A stretch of 8,691 nucleotides of DNA from Avoscillospira sp045530865 (GTDB lineage Bacteria; Bacillota; Clostridia; Oscillospirales; Oscillospiraceae): positions 1 to 8,691 of the forward strand of contig JAZSCX010000099.1 of assembly GCA_045530865.1 (NCBI GenBank), read 5' to 3'. Position 1 is the first letter of the stretch. Each line of letters opens with the position of its first letter. Below, piece after piece: positions 1 to 8,324 of this stretch. The notes under the pieces were generated by a model that had not been told where the DNA came from, did not search any database, and worked only from the letters and a program-made list of their open reading frames with translations. The position numbers and the translations under genes are program-made.

Positions 1-14
1 CCCCGCTTTGGCTA

Positions 15-40
15 AAAACATGCCACCGGCATGTTTTCTT
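15..40. terminator. Bidirectional hairpin terminator at the left edge
   Basis: A perfect 10-bp stem, AAAACATGCC (15-24) and GGCATGTTTT (28-37), encloses a 3-nt loop. The A-tract on one side and the T-tract on the other (TTTTCTT on the plus strand) let it end transcription in either direction. It may serve a gene lying left of the window. It also sits beside the reversed repeat fragment at 48-73, so it could instead be the inner hairpin of that repeat. Confidence 0.55.
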
Positions 41-47
41 AACGCGT

Positions 48-73
48 CGTGCCCTTTACACAAGGGAGCCTTG
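48..73 (-). repeat. Reversed fragment of the dispersed palindromic repeat
   Basis: On the minus strand this reads AAGGCTCCCTTGTGTAAAGG, nearly identical to 5257-5276 (AAGGCTCCCTTGTGCAAAGG). In the complete copies this is the terminal hairpin of an intergenic element. Here the sequence beyond the terminal block differs, with the 15-37 hairpin in the place of the usual inner hairpin, so the copy looks diverged or truncated. Confidence 0.55.
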
Positions 74-92
74 GGTGCTGTCGCATTATTAC

Positions 93-131
93 GGAAAAAA
101 TCCTCCCTATGAAAATCTCATAGGGAGGATT
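93..131 (-). terminator. Strong minus-strand terminator-like hairpin
   Basis: A perfect 14-bp inverted repeat pairs 99-112 with 118-131 around a 5-nt loop. Read on the minus strand, the GC-rich stem is followed directly by a run of six T residues (complement of 95-100), which is the intrinsic-terminator layout. No minus-strand protein gene lies upstream of it, so it either ends a non-coding transcript starting near 290 or is part of a repeat. Confidence 0.55.
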
Positions 132-173
132 AACTGTTTTACGAAGCCCTCCCCTATGTGGTGGTTCTTCGCT

Positions 174-203
174 CCACTTTCTTTGACCAAACAAAGAAAG
201 TGG
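174..203. repeat. 12-bp inverted repeat, intergenic
   Basis: CCACTTTCTTTG (174-185) and CAAAGAAAGTGG (192-203) form a perfect stem with a 6-nt loop. No T-run follows on either strand, so it is not a typical terminator. It looks like a dispersed intergenic hairpin repeat or an internal structure of the candidate minus-strand RNA. Confidence 0.5.
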
Positions 204-299
204 GCCTGCGGAGCATACCGTACTTTCCTGTGGAAAATGTTTGCCATACACCTCATCCGGCTCTTTGGGACATCTCCCAGACGGCATTATCATAACATT

Positions 300-322
300 A
301 TATAGAGTTTATACCTCTATAT
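300..322. promoter_or_regulatory. 8-bp inverted repeat, possible operator
   Basis: ATATAGAG (300-307) and CTCTATAT (315-322) flank a 7-nt spacer. The site lies just upstream of the promoter of the 376-651 gene and overlaps the minus-strand TATAAT at 297-302, so a dimeric regulator bound here could affect both directions. The arms are AT-rich, so chance is a real alternative. Confidence 0.3.
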
Positions 323-352
323 CCACACAATAGGAAATATTTGTGATATAAT
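322..352 (+). promoter_or_regulatory. Sigma-A promoter of the DUF6809-like gene
   Basis: A perfect -10 TATAAT sits at 347-352 with an extended TGa immediately before it (344-346). The -35 is weak: TCCACA at 322-327 with a 19-bp spacer. The extended -10 would make up for this. Transcription would start near 359 and give a leader under 20 nt, just enough for the ribosome binding site. Confidence 0.6.
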
Positions 353-375
353 TCTCGCAAAAAAGAGGTGATCGT

Positions 376-651
376 ATGACCGATGTGATTTACCAGCTCT
401 ACTATGGGGAAATCAACCCCGCGGAGCGCTTCACCCGGGAATATCCCGCCCATCAGACAAAGCGAAACGCCTGCTATGCCCGCCATGAAGCCTTTTTGTC
501 TCGTCTCAACGCCATCGACCCCGCCCTGCAGCAGGAAATGGAGCAGCTTCTGGATGAACAGCTCGGTGCCGATATGTTGGAACTGCCGGAGTGCTTTTAC
601 GAGGGTTTCCGTCTGGGTATGCTGATAACCATGGGTGTTCTGGGAGAATAA
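376..651 (+). CDS. DUF6809-like small protein of unknown function
   Basis: This 91-residue, probably cytoplasmic protein has no signal peptide or membrane segment and looks mainly helical. The N-terminal LYYGEINPAER (residues 8-18) and the C-terminal FYEGFRLGM (about 74-82) match my memory of the DUF6809 family of small Bacillota proteins, whose members share a YYG.I.P.E start and a FxxGFRLG end. The start is supported by AGAGGTG at 364-370, five bases before the ATG, and by a TATAAT promoter close upstream. It is transcribed alone and converges on uvrA, with a shared hairpin between the stops. No function is known to me. The family name is from recall; that this is a real gene is much firmer. 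Confidence 0.8.
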   Translation: MTDVIYQLYYGEINPAERFTREYPAHQTKRNACYARHEAFLSRLNAIDPALQQEMEQLLDEQLGADMLELPECFYEGFRLGMLITMGVLGE

Positions 652-658
652 ACGCAAT

Positions 659-684
659 CCCGCTTTCCCGGATGGGAAAGCGGG
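659..684. terminator. Hairpin terminator between converging genes
   Basis: CCCGCTTTCCC (659-669) and GGGAAAGCGGG (674-684) form a perfect 11-bp stem with a GGAT loop. It lies between the stop at 649-651 and the uvrA stop at 693-695. The T-tracts on both sides are interrupted, so termination may be incomplete, but its position between two converging stops fits a shared terminator. Confidence 0.7.
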
Positions 685-692
685 TTCGTGGT

Positions 693-3518
<2,826 letters not shown>

Positions 3519-3552
3519 GGGTCGCGCTCCTTTTTTTGATTCATTCCATAGT

Positions 3553-3581
3553 ATTATACCACGGTTGTTTTTAATTCTCAA
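3553..3581 (-). promoter_or_regulatory. uvrA promoter, sigma-A type
   Basis: Read on the minus strand: TTGAGA (3576-3581), a 17-bp spacer, then TATAAT (3553-3558) preceded by TGg. This is close to the consensus in both hexamers, spacing and extended -10. The start point would be near 3546, leaving a leader of about 28 nt that contains the AGGAG ribosome binding site. Confidence 0.8.
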
Positions 3582-3592
3582 CCATATGTTCG
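3579..3592. promoter_or_regulatory. Probable LexA (SOS) box overlapping the uvrA -35
   Basis: On the minus strand the site reads CGAACATATGGTTG. The Gram-positive LexA (Cheo/DinR) consensus is CGAACRNRYGTTYC. Twelve of 14 positions fit, with one half-site perfect and the other shifted or mismatched at two positions. It overlaps the last three bases of the uvrA -35, where a repressor would block polymerase. uvrBA is a known LexA target in Bacillus subtilis, which fits the gene. The site is about 20 bp upstream of the divergent cls -35, so an effect on cls is less likely. Confidence 0.65.
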
Positions 3593-3612
3593 TGAAAATT
3601 TCGCTGTACCCC

Positions 3613-3640
3613 TTGCACTTCCGGAAAAATGTGGTATGAT
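3613..3640 (+). promoter_or_regulatory. cls promoter, sigma-A type
   Basis: TTGCAC (3613-3618), a 16-bp spacer and TATGAT (3635-3640) preceded by TGg form a good extended -10 promoter. It lies just upstream of the AGGAGG at 3661-3666 and is divergent from the uvrA promoter, about 31 bp away between the two -35 boxes. Confidence 0.7.
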
Positions 3641-3673
3641 ACGGAATATACTATGCCAAAAGGAGGTGCGGCA

Positions 3674-5206
3674 ATGAAACGAATACAGAAGCTGCTGTTC
3701 CAACGGGTGGTAATCGTAGGTCTGTCCATCCTGCTGCAGCTGGCGCTGATGGTTGCCATGATGCAGTGGCTTTCGGAGTACCGCGCATGGATCCGCGCGG
3801 CGCTGACGGTGCTGAGTGTGGCGACCGTGGTGTATCTGGTCTATGACCGCACCAACGCGTCCTATAAAATCGCGTGGATCATTCTGATCTTGGCCTTCCC
3901 GGTGGCGGGCATCGTGATCTATCTGACCTTCGGCGGCCGCCGCCTGACCCTGTCTGCCAAAAAACGGATGCAGCGGGCGCAGGATCTGGTGCGTGATCAT
4001 CTGTGGCAGGAGAAGATCACCGTGGAGGCGCTGCAAAATGTCAGTGACCCTGCGGCGGTCAACGCCCGGTATCTGTATCAGGTTTCCGGCTATCCGGTGT
4101 ACGACAACACGGAGACAGAGTATTTCTCTCTGGGCGATGAGCTCTATCCCATCATGCTGGAGGAGCTGAAAAAGGCGGAGCAATACATCTTTCTGGAGTA
4201 TTTTATCATCGCCAAAGGCGTCATGTGGGATGGAATACTGGAAATTCTCAAGGAAAAAGCGGCGCAGGGCGTGGATGTGCGGGTCATGTACGATGATTTC
4301 GGCAGCATCCAGACCCTCCCGGCCCGGTATGATAAGCAGCTGCGGCAATGGGGCATTCAGGCAAAGGTATTCAATCCCTTTATCCCGGTACTGTCCGGAC
4401 GGCTGAACAACCGCAACCACCGAAAGCTGATGATCGTGGACGGCAAGGTGGGCTTCACCGGCGGCGTCAATCTGGCGGATGAATACATCAACCGTAAGGA
4501 ACGCTTTGGCCATTGGAAGGATTCCGGCCTGCTGCTGCGGGGCGAGGGCGTGTGGGCCATGACGGTCATGTTCCTTTCCATGTGGGACAGCCAGACTGGT
4601 CAGCAGGAGCATATTCCCGATTTCCGCCCCGATTATGCCTACCGACTGGCAGGAGGCGAGGGCTTTGTCCAGCCCTTCTGCGATACGCCGCTGGACAACG
4701 AGGATATTGCGGAGGGCGTGCTGCTGAACCTGTTCCAGCGGGCCACCCGCTCCATCTATATCATGACGCCCTATCTGATTTTGGACGATAAGATCACAGC
4801 GGCGCTGCTGACCGCGGCAAAATCCGGACTGGATGTGCGGATCATCACGCCCCATGTTCCGGATAAGTGGTACGTCCATGCCGTGTCCCGGGCCCACTAT
4901 GAGCTGCTGACGGAGGCTGGTGTGCGGATCTACGAATATACGCCGGGCTTTATCCATTCCAAGGTCTATCTGGTGGATGACCGGTATGCCGTGGCGGGCA
5001 CGGTCAATCTGGATTTCCGCAGCCTGTATCTGCACTATGAAAACGCGGTGTATCTCTTTGAGGCCACCTGCGTTGCCGCCATAGGGGAGGATTTCCAGAA
5101 CACCTTCCCCATCTGCGAGGAGATCACTTGGCGCAAATGCCGGAAAACCCGTCTGCCCCAGCGCCTTCTTGCCGCCGCCCTCCGCCTGTTCTCCCCGCTG
5201 ATGTAA
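3674..5206 (+). CDS. cls: Cardiolipin synthase, phospholipase D family
   Basis: The enzyme condenses two phosphatidylglycerol molecules into cardiolipin and glycerol at the inner face of the membrane. The 510-residue product has the usual length. The N-terminus has three hydrophobic segments (about residues 8-30, 36-54 and 62-84), the last two forming the PLDc_N region. Two complete HKD catalytic motifs follow: H249-x-K251-x4-D256, inside NHRKLMIVDGKVGFTGG, and H428-x-K430-x4-D435, inside HSKVYLVDDRYAVAGTVNLD. The start at 3674 is chosen because AGGAGG lies seven bases upstream. In-frame starts at 3629 and 3653 would begin within the promoter or before the ribosome binding site. It is divergent from uvrA with its own promoter. 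About 190 bp and a repeat separate it from the next gene, so it is probably monocistronic. Bacterial paralogues with other phospholipid substrates exist, so exact specificity is inferred. Confidence 0.93.
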   Translation: MKRIQKLLFQRVVIVGLSILLQLALMVAMMQWLSEYRAWIRAALTVLSVATVVYLVYDRTNASYKIAWIILILAFPVAGIVIYLTFGGRRLTLSAKKRMQRAQDLVRDHLWQEKITVEALQNVSDPAAVNARYLYQVSGYPVYDNTETEYFSLGDELYPIMLEELKKAEQYIFLEYFIIAKGVMWDGILEILKEKAAQGVDVRVMYDDFGSIQTLPARYDKQLRQWGIQAKVFNPFIPVLSGRLNNRNHRKLMIVDGKVGFTGGVNLADEYINRKERFGHWKDSGLLLRGEGVWAMTVMFLSMWDSQTGQQEHIPDFRPDYAYRLAGGEGFVQPFCDTPLDNEDIAEGVLLNLFQRATRSIYIMTPYLILDDKITAALLTAAKSGLDVRIITPHVPDKWYVHAVSRAHYELLTEAGVRIYEYTPGFIHSKVYLVDDRYAVAGTVNLDFRSLYLHYENAVYLFEATCVAAIGEDFQNTFPICEEITWRKCRKTRLPQRLLAAALRLFSPLM

Positions 5207-5241
5207 GCCTTCCCCTTGAGTAAACGCTGAATAAATACACT

Positions 5242-5255
5242 GGCGCGGGAGCGCC
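5242..5255. repeat. Small GC hairpin downstream of cls
   Basis: GGCGC (5242-5246) and GCGCC (5251-5255) pair around GGGA. No T-run follows. It lies immediately left of the palindromic element and may be part of the cls transcript end. Confidence 0.3.
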
Positions 5256-5258
5256 TAA

Positions 5259-5362
5259 GGCTCCCTTGTGCAAAGGGAGCTGTCAAAATCGGCACATTTG
5301 TGCCGATTTTGACTGAGGGATTGTTATGATAACTTTCCACCACCCTCATCTGAGGGAGACTT
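5259..5362 (+). repeat. Palindromic MITE-like intergenic element, copy between cls and the MBOAT gene
   Basis: The element starts with a terminal hairpin, GCTCCCTT (5260-5267) paired with AAGGGAGC (5273-5280). An inner perfect 14-bp stem follows (5282-5295 with 5300-5313, ATTT loop), then GACTGAGGGATTGTT, and finally a shorter right end whose CCCTCATCTGAGGG block (5343-5356) resembles the inverted terminal block of the 8202-8323 element. Left end, inner hairpin and GAGGGA segment follow the same order as in that copy. The right half lacks its own inner hairpin, so this copy is probably deleted on that side. The inner stem, ending in ATTTTGAC, could also act as a weak cls terminator. Confidence 0.6.
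5322..5330 (+). promoter_or_regulatory. Possible extended -10 promoter of the acyltransferase operon
   Basis: TGtTATGAT at 5322-5330 matches an extended -10 and lies about 63 bases upstream of the MBOAT start. The TTGACT at 5309-5314 is too close (10 bp) to be its -35, and no other good -35 is visible. If used, the promoter lies inside the palindromic element. No better promoter is seen between 5207 and 5392. Confidence 0.3.
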
Positions 5363-5392
5363 TGCAGATCGTGAAAGAACGAGGATCTGACT

Positions 5393-6709
5393 ATGGTTTT
5401 CAATTCCCCTGTATTTTTGTTCGCGTTTTTGCCCCTGAGCCTGCTGGCCTACCATGTGTTGCCCGGCCGCCGCTGCAAAAACGCGTTTCTCATTGCCGCC
5501 AGTCTGGTATTCTATGCTTTCGGCAATGTGCGGCATCTGGCGCTGCTGCTGGGCTCCGCGCTGGTGCACTATCTGGCGGGGCTTGCCATGCTGCGGTGGC
5601 AGCAGTGCCGCAAGCCGGTGCTGGCAGTGGTGGTGATGCTGGACGTTGCGCTGCTGCTGGGCTGCAAGCTGGCAGGCTGGCTGCCGCTGGGTGTGTCCTT
5701 TTTCACCTTTCAGGCCATCAGCTATGTGGTGGATCTCTACCGCAATCCTGCCGATGGCAGCCGCAGCTTTCGAGAGGTACTGCAGTACATCACCTTCTTT
5801 CCGCAGCTGGTCTCCGGCCCCCTGATGAAGTTTTCCGATGCACGGCAATGTTTTGACGCAAAAACGGAGGCCGCCGATGTGGCGGCGGGCATGACCCGCT
5901 TCACTGTGGGTCTGGCAAAGAAGCTTCTGCTTTCCGCCGCCGCGGCATCGGTGGCCGATGCGGTGTTCGGCCTTTCCACTGCTGATCTGGATATCCGCAC
6001 CGCTTGGCTGGGCGCGCTTTGTTACACCCTGCAGATCTTCTTCGATTTCTCCGGCTACAGCGATATGGCCATCGGCCTTGGGCGGATGTTCGGCTACACC
6101 CTGCCGGAAAACTTCCGGTACCCCTACATTGCCTCGTCCGTGTCCGATTTCTGGCGGCGGTGGCACATTTCCCTGTCGGGCTGGTTCCGGGATTATCTCT
6201 ATATCCCGCTGGGCGGCAACCGGAAGGGGAAGGCGCGCACTATTCTCAATAAGCTCATTGTGTTCTTTGCCACCGGCCTCTGGCACGGTGTGACCCTGCC
6301 ATTTATCATCTGGGGCCTGTGGCACGGTCTGTGCAGCGCCGTGGAAACGGCCTTCGGCCTGCAGAAAAAACTGGAGAAGAAATGGTACGGTCATGTCTAC
6401 ACCCTGCTGGCGGTGGTGCTGAGCTTTGTGTTTTTCCGTTCCGCCACCACGGCGCAAGCTGTGGCCATGGTTGGTCAGATGTTCGCCGGCTTTTCCCTGA
6501 CGGCCGCCGGCACCCTGCTGCTGACCCACGAGCTGGGGCTGCGCACCATCTTCTTCCTGCTGCTGGGCTGCGTGCTGAGCACACCGGCGGCATCGAAGCT
6601 CCGGCTGCCTGTCTGGGCTGTGCGGGTGCTGACGCTGCTGCTGTTGGCGCTCTGTATCCTGACATTGGCATCCAGCTCCTTCGTACCTTTTATCTATTTC
6701 CAGTTCTGA
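5393..6709 (+). CDS. MBOAT-family O-acyltransferase, AlgI/DltB-like
   Basis: This multi-pass membrane protein probably takes an acyl group, usually acetyl, from a cytoplasmic donor and moves it to the outer face for O-acylation of a glycan. AlgI-type hallmarks are the N-terminal MVFNSPVFLFAFLP, PLGVSFFTFQAISYVVDLYR (98-117), FFPQLVSGPLMKF (135-147), DFSGYSDMAIGLGRMFG, FWRRWHISLSGWFRDYLYIP with H258, and the GLWHG...GLWHG pair with H298 and H311; MBOAT catalysis depends on conserved histidines in this region. At 438 residues it is short for the family. The gap between the K92 region and PLGVSFF lacks roughly 25 residues found in relatives I recall. The ATG at 5393 has GAGG about eight bases upstream and gives the family's usual first residues. 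It is followed 12 bp later by the SGNH partner gene. The acceptor is unknown: alginate and teichoic-acid genes are absent here. Confidence 0.92.
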   Translation: MVFNSPVFLFAFLPLSLLAYHVLPGRRCKNAFLIAASLVFYAFGNVRHLALLLGSALVHYLAGLAMLRWQQCRKPVLAVVVMLDVALLLGCKLAGWLPLGVSFFTFQAISYVVDLYRNPADGSRSFREVLQYITFFPQLVSGPLMKFSDARQCFDAKTEAADVAAGMTRFTVGLAKKLLLSAAAASVADAVFGLSTADLDIRTAWLGALCYTLQIFFDFSGYSDMAIGLGRMFGYTLPENFRYPYIASSVSDFWRRWHISLSGWFRDYLYIPLGGNRKGKARTILNKLIVFFATGLWHGVTLPFIIWGLWHGLCSAVETAFGLQKKLEKKWYGHVYTLLAVVLSFVFFRSATTAQAVAMVGQMFAGFSLTAAGTLLLTHELGLRTIFFLLLGCVLSTPAASKLRLPVWAVRVLTLLLLALCILTLASSSFVPFIYFQF

Positions 6710-6721
6710 GGAGGTCGTTCC

Positions 6722-8065
6722 ATGAAAAAGAAATACGGAAACCTCCTGTTCTGCCTGCTGTTCGCCGTGCTCTGCATCCTGCCGCTGGCGGGCATGCTGC
6801 TGCTTGGCCCCAGCAAGGCGGGCGCCAATGAGGTTCTGGCCAACAAACCGGCGCTGATAAAAAAAGACGGCAATGTGAATGTGGATTATCTTTCTGACCT
6901 GGGTGAGTATGTCCGGGATCGGTTTGGCTTCCGGCAGGAGCTGATCACGGCCAATGCCAAGCTGACGGCGGCGGTGTTTGGCGAATCCGCCACCGAAAAA
7001 GTCATTCTGGGCGAGGAGGGCTGGCTCTACTATGCCGATACGATGGCGGACTTTGAAGGGACTGCTCCCATGTCCGACCGGCAGGTCTGGAATGCGGCCA
7101 GAACCCTGTTTTTGATGGAAGAATACGCGAAAAACAGGGGAATTTCCTTCGTTTTTGCCGCCGTTCCCAATAAAAATACCCTCTATTTTGAGCAAATGCC
7201 CTATGAAAAAAGCCCAAAAACCTCCAATCTGGAGCGGATCCACGGGGCTTTGAAGGCGGAAAACGTCGCATTTTGCGACCTTTTGACCGTGTTTTCCGCC
7301 CAATCTGAGCCGGTTTATTACAAGACCGACAGCCATTGGGACGGTTTTGGCTCTGCTTTGGCCCACGATTCTTTGCTGAAAACGCTGGGAAGAGAGGGGA
7401 ATTTGTCCGAAGAGACCTTTGTGGATGCGCCCCACCGGGGCGACCTGACGGATATGCTGTATCCGGCCTCTGATGATATGGAAATGGGCCCGGTGCTGAG
7501 CCGGGAACGGACCTTTGCCTATAAGGGCAACGTCCGCGGCCCCGATGACATGACCATCCGCACCACCTCGGAGACCGGCACCGGATCTTTGCTGATGTTC
7601 CGGGATTCCTTCGGCAACACCCTCCATGCCGATCTGGCGGAGAGTTTTTCCGCCGCCTGTTTCTCCCGTGCCATGCCCTATGACCTGACGATGCTGGAAA
7701 AAGAGCAGGCCGACACGCTGATCGTGGAAATCGTGGAGCGAAACCTGATCTGGCTGGCACAGAAAGCGCCTGTGATGGAAGCGCCGGTGCGGGAACTGCA
7801 ACTCCCCGCAGAGACGGCCGCGGGCAGCGCCGTATGGGAAGTCGAGGACAGCAAGCTGGAAGCCTGCAAAAAATACACCGGAGAAGCCCGGTGTGAGGAA
7901 ATGGACGCCGATTCGCCCATCTATGTGGCGCTGGACGGCGTGGTCTATGAAGCGACCCCGGCAGGGGAGTGCGATACTTCCTTCACCCTCTATGCCCCCG
8001 CGGCCGAAACCGTCACGGTTCTGGTGCAGTGCGGCGGCGTATGGAGAACGCTGGATCTGCAGTAA
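6722..8065 (+). CDS. DHHW/AlgJ-AlgX-like SGNH protein, partner of the MBOAT acyltransferase
   Basis: This 447-residue protein starts with a signal anchor (hydrophobic residues about 8-28 after MKKKYGN) and should lie outside the membrane. AlgJ/AlgX and DHHW relatives are SGNH-fold proteins that complete O-acetylation of exported polysaccharide with an adjacent MBOAT protein. The putative triad is visible: D203 and H205 in TDSHWDGFG (the family's DxHW motif) and S296 in LMFRDSFGNTL. The fold then closes with LIVEIVERNL (about 333-342). About 95 further residues follow, which look strand-rich and might be a carbohydrate-binding or extra domain; this is inference. AGGAGG at 6709-6714 overlaps the stop of the preceding gene and sits seven bases before the ATG, so the two genes are almost certainly co-transcribed and perhaps translationally coupled. 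A strong terminator follows. The acyl group and substrate remain unknown. Confidence 0.87.
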   Translation: MKKKYGNLLFCLLFAVLCILPLAGMLLLGPSKAGANEVLANKPALIKKDGNVNVDYLSDLGEYVRDRFGFRQELITANAKLTAAVFGESATEKVILGEEGWLYYADTMADFEGTAPMSDRQVWNAARTLFLMEEYAKNRGISFVFAAVPNKNTLYFEQMPYEKSPKTSNLERIHGALKAENVAFCDLLTVFSAQSEPVYYKTDSHWDGFGSALAHDSLLKTLGREGNLSEETFVDAPHRGDLTDMLYPASDDMEMGPVLSRERTFAYKGNVRGPDDMTIRTTSETGTGSLLMFRDSFGNTLHADLAESFSAACFSRAMPYDLTMLEKEQADTLIVEIVERNLIWLAQKAPVMEAPVRELQLPAETAAGSAVWEVEDSKLEACKKYTGEARCEEMDADSPIYVALDGVVYEATPAGECDTSFTLYAPAAETVTVLVQCGGVWRTLDLQ

Positions 8066-8086
8066 AGAAACTTACCCATGCTTATC

Positions 8087-8129
8087 ATCGCCACGCCAGT
8101 GCGCACACTGGCGCGGCGATTTGTTTTGT
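8087..8129 (+). terminator. Intrinsic terminator of the acyltransferase operon
   Basis: ATCGCC (8087-8092) plus CGCCAGTG (8094-8101) pair with CACTGGCG (8106-8113) plus GGCGAT (8115-8120): 14 bp with one A-C mismatch and a 4-nt loop. TTGTTTTGT follows at once. It lies 21 bases after the stop of the SGNH gene. Confidence 0.9.
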
Positions 8130-8137
8130 AAAACGAC

Positions 8138-8177
8138 AACCACGGGCTATGCCCGTGGTTCAAAGAAGGCTATGCCT
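8138..8177. repeat. Two adjacent hairpins with TAT loops, possible IS200/REP-like end
   Basis: AACCACGGGC (8138-8147) and GCCCGTGGTT (8151-8160) form a perfect 10-bp stem with loop TAT. A smaller AGGC-TAT-GCCT hairpin follows at 8167-8177. Short subterminal hairpins of this kind occur at the ends of IS200/IS605 elements and in REP sequences. No transposase gene is present, so this is at most a relic or a non-autonomous unit. Confidence 0.4.
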
Positions 8178-8201
8178 ATGAGTAGTCCCAACCCAGCGGA
8201 T

Positions 8202-8323
8202 GCCTCCCTCTGATGAGGGAGGTGGATTTTGCGAAGCAAAAGACGGAGGGAGAGAAAACGTTAAGGCAATTTCTCTCCCCCAGTCTCGCGCAAACGCTCG
8301 ACAGCCCCCTCGTCAGAGAGGGC
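8202..8323. repeat. Palindromic MITE-like intergenic element, full copy
   Basis: Both halves read alike in opposite directions. Each has a terminal hairpin (CCTCCCTC-TGAT-GAGGGAGG at 8203-8222; an imperfect counterpart at 8304-8323), then an inner hairpin (TTTTGC-GAA-GCAAAA at 8227-8241; an imperfect one within 8284-8301), and then the central stem GGGAGAGAAA (8248-8257) with TTTCTCTCCC (8270-8279). The central loop of 12 nt contains GTTAAGGC. The whole can fold as one long cruciform or RNA stem. It has no coding capacity. It shares architecture and partial sequence with 5259-5362 and 48-73. A non-autonomous transposable element is the likeliest nature; target-site duplications are not evident to me. 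Confidence 0.65.
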
Positions 8324-8324
8324 C

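Larger units (their letters stand above)
93..290 (-). ncRNA. Candidate minus-strand small RNA, or repeat-derived transcript
   Basis: A minus-strand -10 hexamer TATAAT lies at 297-302, and a strong intrinsic terminator lies about 200 nt downstream at 93-131. Between them are a 12-bp stem (174-185 with 192-203) and a small TGGGA/TCCCA hairpin near 262-275. No good -35 is visible upstream of the -10. An 84-codon frame covers the same bases (293-39), but I see no ribosome binding site and its protein looks like translated repeat sequence. This is an inferred transcript without a family match. Confidence 0.25.

Noticed and set aside
39..293. 84-codon minus-strand frame at the left edge
   Set aside because: It runs through two perfect inverted repeats and part of a dispersed repeat, without a visible ribosome binding site. 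It is more likely repeat-derived non-coding sequence.
1..375. tRNA or rRNA gene in the left intergenic region
   Set aside because: No cloverleaf, GTTCRA-type T-loop or rRNA-like segment is visible; the stems are simple inverted repeats.
3519..3581. Upstream extension of uvrA to 3581
   Set aside because: The extra 21 codons overlap the -10 and -35 boxes and the AGGAG, and do not resemble UvrA N-termini.
3578..5035. 485-codon open frame on the minus strand
   Set aside because: It is antisense to the cardiolipin synthase with its intact HKD motifs, and its 3' end runs into the divergent promoter region.
5324..7801. 825-codon open frame on the minus strand
   Set aside because: It covers two well-supported plus-strand genes and their junction, has a Q/H/G-rich composition and no ribosome binding site context. 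It is a shadow frame.
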